Origin: Micropterix aruncella
Taxonomy: Eukaryota > Arthropoda > Insecta > Lepidoptera > Micropterigidae
Length of the DNA: 64,000 nucleotides
Assembly: GCA_944548615.1 (NCBI GenBank)
Contig: OX155967.1
Span: forward strand, 22,959,997-23,023,996
Reading direction: 5' to 3'
Shown piece by piece: positions 22,948 through 31,875 of the stretch. The position numbers and the translations under genes are program-made. Within the stretch, counting starts at the first letter, position 1; every line of letters starts with the position of its first letter. The notes beneath the pieces are model-generated. The model had not been told where the DNA came from. It did not search any database and was given only the letters and a program-made list of their open reading frames with translations.

Positions 22948-25900
22948 TTATCGCACAGAAAATAGTTTCGCAGAACAATGTAAAAGTGCGTGTGATTGAG
23001 TGACATGTTCTGCGATATCTGGACGGAGGGCTGGGTATCCGAGACTTTCAGGGAATTGATACTGCTTAGAAATCAAATCGACCTCCAAAATCCAATCTGA
23101 AGCCTTTTTTTTTGACGGCTTCATGTCCCTGAGTTGCGCTGAAATTTTATTTGCAACTGTCAGAACTTCCCTTTGCAGTTCTAAGGAATTTTCTTGAAAC
23201 TGCCTATCTCTTTCCTCCTTACTTTTTAAAAGAGCCATCTTTTCCTTTTTTAATTTAAGCAGCTCTCTTTTAATCTTAAGCGACTCCAAACTTTGTTCGT
23301 TTAGGCTTTGTTGGACTTCTGTAAAAAAATATATTAATAAATCATATTATTTTGTGTACATTTTCGATTGAGCGGGTTACATAATGTAAGATTGCCTACG
23401 TCAAGGCAAATATTATATTGTTTTTTATTAATAATACAAATTTATACTTAGTGAACTTCCACCTGTGCTACAAAACTGTATAAACATAATTATTTTATTT
23501 TATTAATAATGCTGCATACAAAATATAAATACGTTTTTCTTACGATCGCTAGTGTTTCGTACTTAGCCTAAACCGTTCTAGCGTGGCAACTTTACATCGA
23601 GCGATGCCGCTGAACGCAACCAACGAGTGAAGGGAAGACGGGTCGAACGCCGCCACTGAGACGTTAGATTGCTATACGATCGGAGCGGACGGTCGATATC
23701 GTCGCCACCGCAATCCTGCTTTGTTTAATAATTATATTTCGCTCGCGTGCACTTTGTATTTACCAAATCGACAATAAATCTGTGCCACCACCACAACAAG
23801 GCGTTTATCTGGAATCCTGCATCCTTCACCAGCGACAAATTAGAGGTTGTCCAAGCAGACCGCACCTCATTACATGTGGGGCGCGATCGCGTATGCTGAG
23901 CGTATAATATGAAGAGCGGTCAGGCCGGACCCTGCAGACTGATCCAGAGTAATTCTTAGTCGCATCGAGAAAGCTAGGAAATCCCTGGACCATGTTTCAA
24001 AGATGCGCTCAGCGTTATTTTCATCGATGCAATACTGCAAACGCTCATACACGAACCGCACATTTTCTACATTGAGGCCGATGTTCGCGTAGCCCTCAGC
24101 ACGCAGAGCGGCGTTTATCTGCTCCGCTTTGTTAGATGAGATGGTTCCTCTTTTACTGAACGAAACCATCGTTAACACATAGAGTTTTTGAGATATCTCC
24201 TTCACATTTTGGTTGGAATACCGGAGTATCCACTCTACTAGAGTGCACGCAGCAAGAGCGGTGAAGGCGTCAGCCTGGGCTCGCGTCATCGTTTCAAACT
24301 GAGCCAGCGTGTTAGGCAATTGGTTCCGATATTGGTGGAGAACACCTCCTTCGCCTAGAGCCAGCAAGTACTGTGCCGCTGGAACATCGAAGTATTGTCC
24401 TGAATTTCCCTCCTCCGCCATGAAGCTCAGTATTTGGAGTCTAAATCGGTTGCGCCCTTCTTGCTCAGGCAAACCCTGCTGGTTTACGTTTGGCGCAATT
24501 GCATTTGCTATCGCAATGCATTGTTCCATAGATTTCCGCTGCGTGCCTCCCATTAGCAGGGCTTCCCCTACAGCTGCAACGTAGAGGAATTGATGTAGAT
24601 TCTCGGCTGTCCTATCTCCTCGCACTGGCCCGAGGTTGAGATGCCGACCTATGAGATTCGAGAAAATGTCGACACGGCGAAACGCGATCCCTATCTGCGT
24701 AGCATTGTCATTGACGTTCCTCCAGGGGTCGTTTGCTGGGCCTGCCATTTGGTCGTCGGGCTGAGGGGGTTCCGGGGTCGGGGGTCTCGGTTGTCGTCTC
24801 TCGGGCGCTTGTCGCTGGTCGAGCTGGGGCCTCGGAGGCGTGCCAGGGGCGGGTGATCCTCTCTCGAGCTGAGCCGCCTGGTCCTCTCTGTCAGTTGTCC
24901 CGCTGCCGCTTGATAAACGTCTGTCTTCAGCTGAGGGCCTGCCAGTTGTCTTTTTCCCGATCTTCCGGGCTGTCCTCTTGACGATCCCTTTTGAAGTTGG
25001 AGCCGTGGAAGGCCTGGCAGTAGGGGAGAGCCCGGAAGGTCTAGAAGATGATGGGTACGGCGTAGACCGCGGTCTGGCGGGTGTGCTCTTCGCTTTTCGA
25101 ATCCCCGATGGGCCTGGGGATGGCTGCTGTCTATTCTCGCTCATGGATCAGCCGGGCGGAAGTTGTTGATATAAGTCGCTATATTCACGGTTCTGATTGC
25201 ACAAAGACTCTGTGGAGGTTAACGATTTGTCTCGGTACCGCATTGCATACAACTGATTTTGCATACACAGTAACGGGTGATACGAGGCCGAGTGGATCAA
25301 AAATTTTAGCGATGCATGCTAATATTTCACGTTTTGTATTTTTGACATTACGAATATTTTCAGGAATTAATACTTGAAATATATCAGCCTGAGGACTCCA
25401 AATTAGACCTAATGCTTTAAGCGAAGAGTTTCCATCAGATAAAACAAAATTGCATTTTTCTCGCTTCTCCTCAGGAATTAAATTGAGAATTTTTTCATTA
25501 TTTGAGTACCATTTGTGTAATTCAAATTGACCTATATGCAATAGGCATACAAGCTCAATTTGAAATATTAAACAAAGCAGGATTGCGGTGGCGACGATAT
25601 CGACCGTCCGCTCCGATCGTATAGCAATCTGACGTCTCAGTGGCGGCGTTCGACCCGTCTTCCCTTCACTCGTTGGTTGCGTTCAGCGGCATCGCTCGAT
25701 GTAAAGTTGCCACGCTAGAACGGTTTAGGCTAAGTACGAAACAGCTAGATTAAATATTATTGAGTAATTTGATAATGGAATTGCAACTAATACTGCACGA
25801 ATGCAATTATGATAACTACTGCAACTGCCACCCATTGGAAAAAGCATGTCAAATAAAATACCTAGGAATCACTATTGACAATAACCTAAAATGGTATGAC

Positions 25901-28900
25901 CATGTTGACATCACAGCGTCAAGAATGAGAAAACTAATGTATGTCTTTAAAAATATTCAAAACGTCTTTGAAATTAATGTCTTTAGGATGATATATTACG
26001 CGTTAGCTCAATCTCTGCTAATATACGGACAACTAGGCTGGGGTGGTATGGCCAAAACAAATCTGGATCCTCTGATAAAGGCCCAAAAGGCCTTGATTCG
26101 GGTTATAGCCAGGAAGCCATATCGCTACTCCAGTGACCAGCTCTACAGGGATTTTATGGTGTTGGATGCAAGACAGCTATACGTACGGCATGTCTTGATA
26201 TTCTACAGGAAAGAACTCCAACGGGACAACAGCAAGCCGACCAGTAACGCCCATAGACACGACACTAGACATAAAGACAGACATATACAACCAAAAATGA
26301 GAACGACCTTTGGACAAAGACACTATATTTACCTAGCGAAAAAACTCCATAACATATTTACCACGCAATTAGGCCAAGCTACAATCATACAAAATGACGC
26401 TCACTACAAAAGACTGGTAACATTATGGTTGTTACACTCGACGAGGGAGCACTGTGAGTCGTTAGTAACTAACGTTATTAAATAGGTGCACAGATGACTT
26501 ATATTTTTATTGTTATTATTATCTCATTAGCCTCATAACTGTATTCATATATCTCCCATATATATTATATCTCATTTAATTTAATAAAGATTTTTTGTGT
26601 TATACAATATACACTTGTAGGATTTCCCAAGATTACATAAATTACCTATACACCCGGCAGATGAACGCAGTACTAAATATCACCTCAATACAGGCTCTGC
26701 CTAGTGAGGTGATAAAATCCCGCCGAAGCCGCACCTTTAGTAAATTTCCAGGGTTCACATTTTGTATGTACGACTAAATCATGTAAAATATACTATAGGA
26801 AATTAATTCATGTAATACTAGGGATAAATGAAATAAATAAATAAATGAATAAATTTAAAACTTTCCTAACTGTTTGCAATAAATAATTAAATGGTAAATA
26901 ATTGTTCTACTTTTACTGGAAAGGTTAATAATCGTAAACAAATGACCTGAGAGGCATTGTGGTAACCGTATCATGCATTGTAATAATCCACATTGCAAAC
27001 TATTTTCTACCTAAGTGTACACTCTTAATGAAAAAACTTGACTTACCGACTACCGTCCGTCTAGTTGCTCCTGTAGTTGGAGCAGCGATAACACTTGGTG
27101 GTACCGTTACTGTTCTGCTTGGTCCCGGAACTGCAGATGGTATCTCTACCGTCCTGCTGGGTCCTGCAACCGCAGGCAATACCTCTACACTTGCCGAGGG
27201 TTGCACTGAATCATAAATCGGTACAGAGATCGGCAGCAGTACTGGTTCATCCAGGTCCAACGCCATGTCGATATAATCGATTTCAACATAGATTTCCTAT
27301 TGATAAATATATTTTTCAATAAACTTAGCACATACTATTGGCTATGAAATCGAAGACTATCGCGGTTGTTTAACATTATAAATAGGATAAAAAAGAATTT
27401 ACCGCGTGAAATTTAGTAGACATCGGCAGTCTATCCTAGACAACGGCGACTGCAACGTCACCGAAACGTCGGGTGCTACAAATTTCACACGGTAAATTCG
27501 TTTTTATCCTATTTATAATACTATTGGCTAGTTTCCAAAATAAGTATATTATGTTGGAGTAAAAAAACTTACAAAATATGTTACGACTTAATTATAAATT
27601 TTCAAATAAGGTCTAAGTAAAGTTAAAATAAATATTGCTGATGGTCCTGATGGTTGCCAATATCCAGAACAAGTTATATTATGGATAGTGTGACAGTCGC
27701 GCAGTCGATCGATACAAATAGGTGGCTATGTATGTATAGACCATATGCCAAATGATACATCAACTTGTTTTTGGTCACGCGCTTTCGATGTGAGCAGCAT
27801 GGTCTAAGAAGAACTATGAGTATTCATATATTATTTTATTTATACCGGCATGGTTTCTGCGTTGTCATTCATGTCTCCTTCGACACTCTCTCTATCCACG
27901 TATTCGGACACCCTCTGCTCCATCGCCGACAGTGGTTTTTGCCTTGATGGACCACCTCCCGTCTGCTTGTCAGCATTGGCATTCGTAGCCAATTTTTTCT
28001 TGACGTGGAATTTCCAATCGGACCATGTCTGAAAAAGATAATATATATGGTATTAATAATCTGCTGTCTTTTCCTTGCATTGACATATTGGATATTTGCT
28101 TGCATCGGCAGAGTGCTCTAAGATTGAAAAAAACTGGCACTAGAGAAAACTGTCAAGAGTAGAGACAGTGCCGGCACTCAATGCCCGCGACAGTCACACT
28201 CTTAAGCCAAGCGCGCACTGCGATGCGGTACGATTTTTACCGCGCACTGCGTTTTGGTTCCAGCACTGGGCTGGCAGCACTGAAAAACATTTTTTCTTCA
28301 GAAACTAAAAAATTACATCAATAATCCAAATATGTTTTTTATATATTTTGTAATAAATCATTTCCAAGATATCGTTTCATTTTATTTCATTAAATGAACC
28401 AAAAAGAGCAAGCAATGTGGGTTATTTAATGAGTACATAATCGATAACTGATTATCATAGCATGGCATATCATAGGTCATTATTAATTTCTAAACAGTCA
28501 TTAGTAAAATGTTATCGTGCCATTTTGTAATAATGAGTCTTACACATGTATATTATAAAATGCTGCATGGATAAAACATCATTACTTGGCTATCAGTTGA
28601 GCAATGGGGACCATATTTTCTAACCTGGAGCTATTGAAGTTGAAGGACGATATTAACATGCAGACTCGGTGCCTTATACATAACATTTTGTCATTTTTGT
28701 GTGTGCCAGGATGGATTTTTTTAGAAAAATGGATCACTTGATAAGAGGTAACAATTCTCGACTGCGATTTTACCTCGACAAGACTTGGGTTAACCAAAAC
28801 TGACACGCATCCCTACAAGCAGATAGTAAAAGGGGCTGGGCCGGCCTAATTATTTATTGCCTCACCGGAACGTTCCTATGGCCCGTACTATAGTATTTTC

Positions 28901-29706
28901 CTCAGCTTTTATCTTCCGGCCCAACTTTTTTTCTGTAGTGCGCGCGGCTCATGGATGTCTATAGTCCACAAATTCTCCGGAAAGAAAACGCATCGCAGTG
29001 CGCGGTCAGCCTTATTTTTCCCGTATAGATGGCAAATGTAACTTCTTCAAGACTATCTTCTAACTTTAAACTTTTGAAAAACTATAGTGTAGTTACGCGG
29101 TAAGAATCCGTTTCCTTTCAATTAAAACAGGCGAAAATAGATAAAAACTTTATACGATTTACAGTAATTACGAAAATGCCTCTATCGTAGCATATTATAT
29201 ACGACAAACTAACCTAACTTACTTCAAATTATAGATCAGTATCACAAAGAACTGTATCACAAAGGTCTGTATTGTATGAAGTACGATAAAGAATTCAAAA
29301 TTAAATCAACAGCACTCACCTTCGCCCAACCTTTCCGATCTTTGGTAGCACCTTCAGCATCGGCGTTCAGAACTGCTGACAGCTGCATCCAAAGGTTTTT
29401 GCTTTTTTTCTTCCCATCCGCGCCTATGATTCTCCCTTTCGCTAAATCTTTATGTCGGTCCATAAAATCCAGCACGGTTTCTTGCTGTGCAACAAGCTCA
29501 TTCGCGGCCTGGCGGAACTCATTTTGCAAACGCACGAGAACACGCACACTGGCTGTCGAACGGCACCACAACAAATGAATCCCGAACCGAAATAGTATAC
29601 ATCGCATTGCTGCATTATGAAGATGTCGACAGCAAAATAACGGGATTCGCGATAACGCGTGGGAATGGCGAAATAACCGCGCAGTTGATAGTTTGACGTT
29701 TAACAT
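22948..29706 (-). CDS. Zeste-type Myb/SANT DNA-binding protein, four predicted exons
   Basis: Predicted exons: 29706-29320, 28028-27846, 27296-27047 and 23318-22948, about 396 codons. Phases agree at every junction, with donors AAG|GTGAGT, CCG|GTATAA and CG|GTAAGT and acceptors ending CAG or TAG. Exon 1 carries ELVAQQETVLDFMDRH and LWMQLSAVLNA; exon 2 begins TWSDWKFHVKKKLA and has TGGGP. Together they form a regulatory-protein-zeste-type domain, usually DNA-binding and nuclear. Exon 3 has two PSRTVExPSAVPG-like repeats; exon 4 is a coiled coil (LKIKRELLKLKKEKMALL). The start codon is uncertain: the first 57 residues look unlike the family. It may be a host gene of an expanded family or a Harbinger accessory gene. 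Intron 3 hosts several insertions. Confidence 0.6.
23553..23798 (+). repeat. BEL-like LTR, left copy, plus orientation
   Basis: 246 bp from TGTTTCGTAC to CACCACAACA, with AATAAA at 23773-23778 near its 3' edge. The first 178 bp match the right copy in inverse orientation; the last 68 bp are unique to this side, so this copy is the longer one. The 3' boundary is inferred from the CA dinucleotide and the polyadenylation-like signal. Confidence 0.5.
23870..25144 (-). CDS. Nucleoprotein-like ORF of a negative-strand RNA virus (endogenous)
   Basis: An intact 424-codon frame. Residues 1-140 are Pro/Arg/Ser-rich and basic, likely disordered; 145-424 look globular and helical, with no zinc knuckle, protease or DDE motif. 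Blocks such as RAQADAFTALAACTLVEWIL, SFSKRGTISSNKAEQIN and SAGSGLTAL resemble nucleoproteins of jingchuviruses (chuviruses) and relatives, which coat viral RNA. The assignment is by recognition only. It lies between a BEL pol fragment and an inverted LTR with no other viral gene, as expected of an endogenised single-gene cDNA. The lack of stops over 1.27 kb suggests recent insertion or selection. The alternative is an unusual retroelement gag. Confidence 0.55.
   Translation of the reverse strand: MSENRQQPSPGPSGIRKAKSTPARPRSTPYPSSSRPSGLSPTARPSTAPTSKGIVKRTARKIGKKTTGRPSAEDRRLSSGSGTTDREDQAAQLERGSPAPGTPPRPQLDQRQAPERRQPRPPTPEPPQPDDQMAGPANDPWRNVNDNATQIGIAFRRVDIFSNLIGRHLNLGPVRGDRTAENLHQFLYVAAVGEALLMGGTQRKSMEQCIAIANAIAPNVNQQGLPEQEGRNRFRLQILSFMAEEGNSGQYFDVPAAQYLLALGEGGVLHQYRNQLPNTLAQFETMTRAQADAFTALAACTLVEWILRYSNQNVKEISQKLYVLTMVSFSKRGTISSNKAEQINAALRAEGYANIGLNVENVRFVYERLQYCIDENNAERIFETWSRDFLAFSMRLRITLDQSAGSGLTALHIIRSAYAIAPHM
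25185..25560 (-). pseudogene. BEL/Pao pol fragment downstream of the RT active site
   Basis: The frame contains QFELHKWYSNNEKILNLIPE, then LKALGLIWSPQADIFQV, KREILACIAKIFDPLGL and SPVTVYAKSVV. This is the RT/RNase H connecting region characteristic of BEL/Pao polyproteins. It is open, but truncated at both ends: it begins directly after the right LTR segment and stops 40 bases before the virus-like ORF on the same strand. It is therefore part of the composite unit. Confidence 0.8.
25566..25743 (-). repeat. BEL-like LTR, right copy, minus orientation, truncated
   Basis: 178 bp, the reverse complement of 23553-23730 with a single mismatch. Its TG end faces outward at 25743, followed by the GCTAG duplication. 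The inner part of the LTR, including the AATAAA found in the left copy, is missing, and BEL pol sequence begins directly. Confidence 0.6.
25749..26840 (+). pseudogene. 5'-truncated LINE: C-terminal reverse transcriptase and 3' UTR
   Basis: The open frame 25760-26485 starts inside the RT thumb region: CQIKYLGITIDNNLKWYDHV, followed by LIYGQLGWGGM and KAQKALIRVIARKPYRYSS. These blocks are typical of CR1/Jockey-group LINEs. It lacks the endonuclease and the RT catalytic core. After the stop comes an AT-rich 3' region ending in AAATAAATAAATGAATAAA near 26828-26857. It lies in intron 3 of the zeste-like gene; the composite unit inserted at its 5' edge. Confidence 0.8.
27345..27517. repeat. 173 bp insertion with inverted ends and 13-base target duplication
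   Basis: The 13-base direct repeat ATACTATTGGCTA flanks it (27332-27344 and 27518-27530). Inside, about 42 bases near the left (27377-27418) are inverted at the right (27476-27517), around a GTCACCGAAACGTCGG core. A related copy lies at 925-1168. Long variable target duplications suit a target-primed retroelement such as Penelope rather than a DNA MITE. No ribozyme is claimed. Confidence 0.6.
28205..29011. mobile_element. Harbinger-like non-autonomous element in intron 1
   Basis: 807 bp with ends of about 23 bases: AGCCAAGCGCGCACTGCGAT on the left and GGCTGACCGCGCACTGCGAT on the reversed right. TTA lies outside both ends (28202-28204 and 29012-29014), the PIF/Harbinger preference. It has no transposase of its own. 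Around 28765-28800 the plus strand encodes FYLDKTWVNQN, a fragment of a Tc1/mariner transposase, so sequence from another family appears captured or nested. Confidence 0.6.
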
Positions 29707-29918
29707 TGAATGAAAACCAATGCGATGTTGACATTTTTATCTTGTTTAATAGTAAAGTTAGTGAAACGAAGTGTCTTTTTTACAAAATCGGCCGATACGA
29801 GATATTATGTTTTTGAATTCAACTATGATGAATCACATGCTTGTTTTATTAAAAAATGTATTGCTCAGAGTCTATTTTTTCAGTATATGTGGTGATATGT
29901 AAAATGAAACCATATTTA

Positions 29919-30075
29919 TTTACTATTTCAACTGTTATAATTTTTCTTCGTGCTCTACTTTCATGTAGTATAATGTTTTTGCATGTAATTCTTTCAACTA
30001 CGTCATACGCGTGTCGTGCAACTCCTTTGCTTGTAAAGCGGCATCCTGAAACAGCAGTGCTTTTTCGGCTCAATC
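29919..30075 (-). repeat. Repeat shared with 53950-54100, coding-like
   Basis: About 150 bp nearly identical to 53950-54100. Here one reading gives LLFQDAALQAKELHD and KTLYYMKVEHEEKL, a coiled segment, with stops. The more complete copy is at 53957-54172. Probably a C-terminal exon of a transposon accessory gene. Confidence 0.45.
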
Positions 30076-30600
30076 GGCATTCATATGTTCGAGCGTCTTC
30101 TCCAATATTTTGTCCGACGGCGTCTGAAATAACAAGGATTTTAAGATAAACAGGTCAAATTAATTAAATAAAAATAAAATCTGTACAGCAGTGGATTTAC
30201 AGCCGAATTTATAGTCGAGTATCGGTCGTTACTTGAGTACTGGCCTATACTTCAGTCATACCTGAGTGAAAGTTTTCGTTTTATAGTCGAGTCCAAGATG
30301 GCGATTGATACTGAAGTACAGGTTCGGCGCCAAGTAACGGACGACCCTTACTTGAGTCTTACATGGAAACGTCAGACGCCATTTTCGACAGTCGCGCGTT
30401 TACAGACGTTTTGTTGTGTTGCTGCGTTAATCGTGAATTTTGTTGTTATTTGACTTTATTACTGACCCCTTGGCTTGTTTTTTGGATTTTGATTTGTTTT
30501 GCTATATATTGACAAATTCTGTGTGGACATTTTAACGACCCGGCCTGATTAACGACGATTTGAATTTTGCCTTTTTGCCCTTGCTGTTTATCTCATCGTA

Positions 30601-31863
30601 ATGGACGAGTTTTTGGATGATTTTGATGAGATTCAAGAGGTGATTGACATGGCTGACAACGTGGGAGGCATTCCTGGTGCAGTACGACCACTCCGACGCC
30701 GTAAAACGTATCATCGACCGCCAGTGTCTCCCTTGGAGCAGTTTGATGAAAATACGTTCCGGAATCGCTATAGGTTTACGAAAGCGACAGTGGTAAACGT
30801 CATCCTCCCAGAAATTATCACTGATTTGGCGAAGCAGAGCAATCGTGGATTACCTATCGAGCCATTGCTCCAGCTATTAATATGCTTGCGCTTTTATGCG
30901 ACAGGATGTTTCCAAGTATGAACAGATTTATTGCTTATTTACTATTGTCATAAGTTGGTAACAAATTATACCTATTACCTTGTTTTCATTTTAGGCTGTT
31001 TGCGCTGATCTTGGAGGAATTTCTCAGCCGACAGTGTGCCTAATCGTTTCCAGGGTGTCGAGGATTTTGGCATTAAAATTGCTTAAATTTGTTAAATTTA
31101 AAAATAATCCAGCCGGGATAAGTCGATATGTACGTGGTTTTGAAGAATTGGGAAGAATAGGTCCCCGGCAAGGACTGAAAGGAATCATCGGAGCCATTGA
31201 TTGCACACATATTAGAATAGCGAGACCCCGCAACTGTCCGGATACAGAGAGATTTCGCAACAGAAAAGGATACTTTTCATTAAACGTTCAGGTATAAAAA
31301 CCTAACAGCTGTTAAAACCGTGTATGTAAAGATTGTATTTTAAATGTAAAACTTGCTTTTAGGTAGTGTGCAGTCCTCAAATGGAAATATTGGACATTGT
31401 TACCCGGTGGCCTGGCAGTACTCATGACAGCCGAATATTCGCCAACTCACGATTCAGGTCTAAACTTCACAACAACTTAATCAACGGAATATTAGTGGGA
31501 GATAGCGGTTACGCTAGCGCCCGCTATATGTTAACTCCACTAATAAATCCTCGGACACCAGCAGAAGAACGGTACAATAAGTGCCAAATTAAAACCAGGA
31601 ATGTTATCGAACGAGTCTTCGGTGTATGGAAGAGGAGATTTCCATGCCTTCAGAAAGGCATGGCAAACGACATCAAAAATGTGACTAATATCATTCTGGC
31701 ATGTGCAGCTCTGCATAATATTGCTATCCATGCCAGAGATACATGGGAGCATGTGGCAGAGGACCATAATGAAGATTTTGGAGATAATGTTGGCCCACAG
31801 GAACAACCTATCGTAGAAGGTTTAGCGTTTAGGAATCATATTATCAGAAGGGATTTTGAATAA
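30601..31863 (+). CDS. HARBI1-like DDE transposase, three exons
   Basis: Predicted exons 30601-30915, 30995-31291 and 31363-31863 give 370 residues, close to the family's usual 350-400. Splice sites are CAA|GTATGA...TTTTAG, CAG|GTATAA...TTTTAG, all phase 0. The N-terminal helical region has FRNRYRFTKATV and LRFYATGCFQ. Catalytic residues lie in GAIDCTHIRI (D174), ILVGDSGYAS (D251) and RNVIERVFGVWK (E287), a DD(35)E spacing. THDSRIF (226) and LHNIAI are further family signatures. It cuts and pastes the element with its Myb partner, which in known Harbinger systems aids nuclear import and TIR binding. No stop or frameshift is seen. Confidence 0.92.
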
Positions 31864-31875
31864 AAGACATAATAT

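Larger units (their letters stand above)
23553..25743. mobile_element. Composite insertion: inverted BEL-like LTRs around a virus-like ORF
   Basis: 2191 bp bounded by GCTAG on both sides (23548-23552 and 25744-25748). Left bases 23553-23730 and right bases 25566-25743 are inverted copies of 178 bp with one mismatch. The outer ends are TGTTTCG and CGAAACA. Between them lie a BEL/Pao pol fragment (25560-25185, minus) and an intact 424-codon ORF (25144-23870, minus). A 5-base duplication and TG/CA ends are typical of BEL/Pao integration, but normal elements have direct LTRs. It sits in intron 3 of the zeste-like gene. Confidence 0.6.

Noticed and set aside
24309..25377. Several plus-strand frames over the virus-like ORF
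   Set aside because: Antisense shadows of the intact 424-codon minus-strand frame.
23553..25743. Ordinary DNA transposon with 178 bp TIRs
   Set aside because: No transposase inside, a BEL pol fragment on one side, and an LTR-like AATAAA beyond the inverted part on the left; kept only as the alternative reading.
27430..27480. Hammerhead ribozyme at the CACCGAAACGTCGG core
   Set aside because: The GAAAC element is present but no CTGATGA core or convincing three-stem pairing precedes it.
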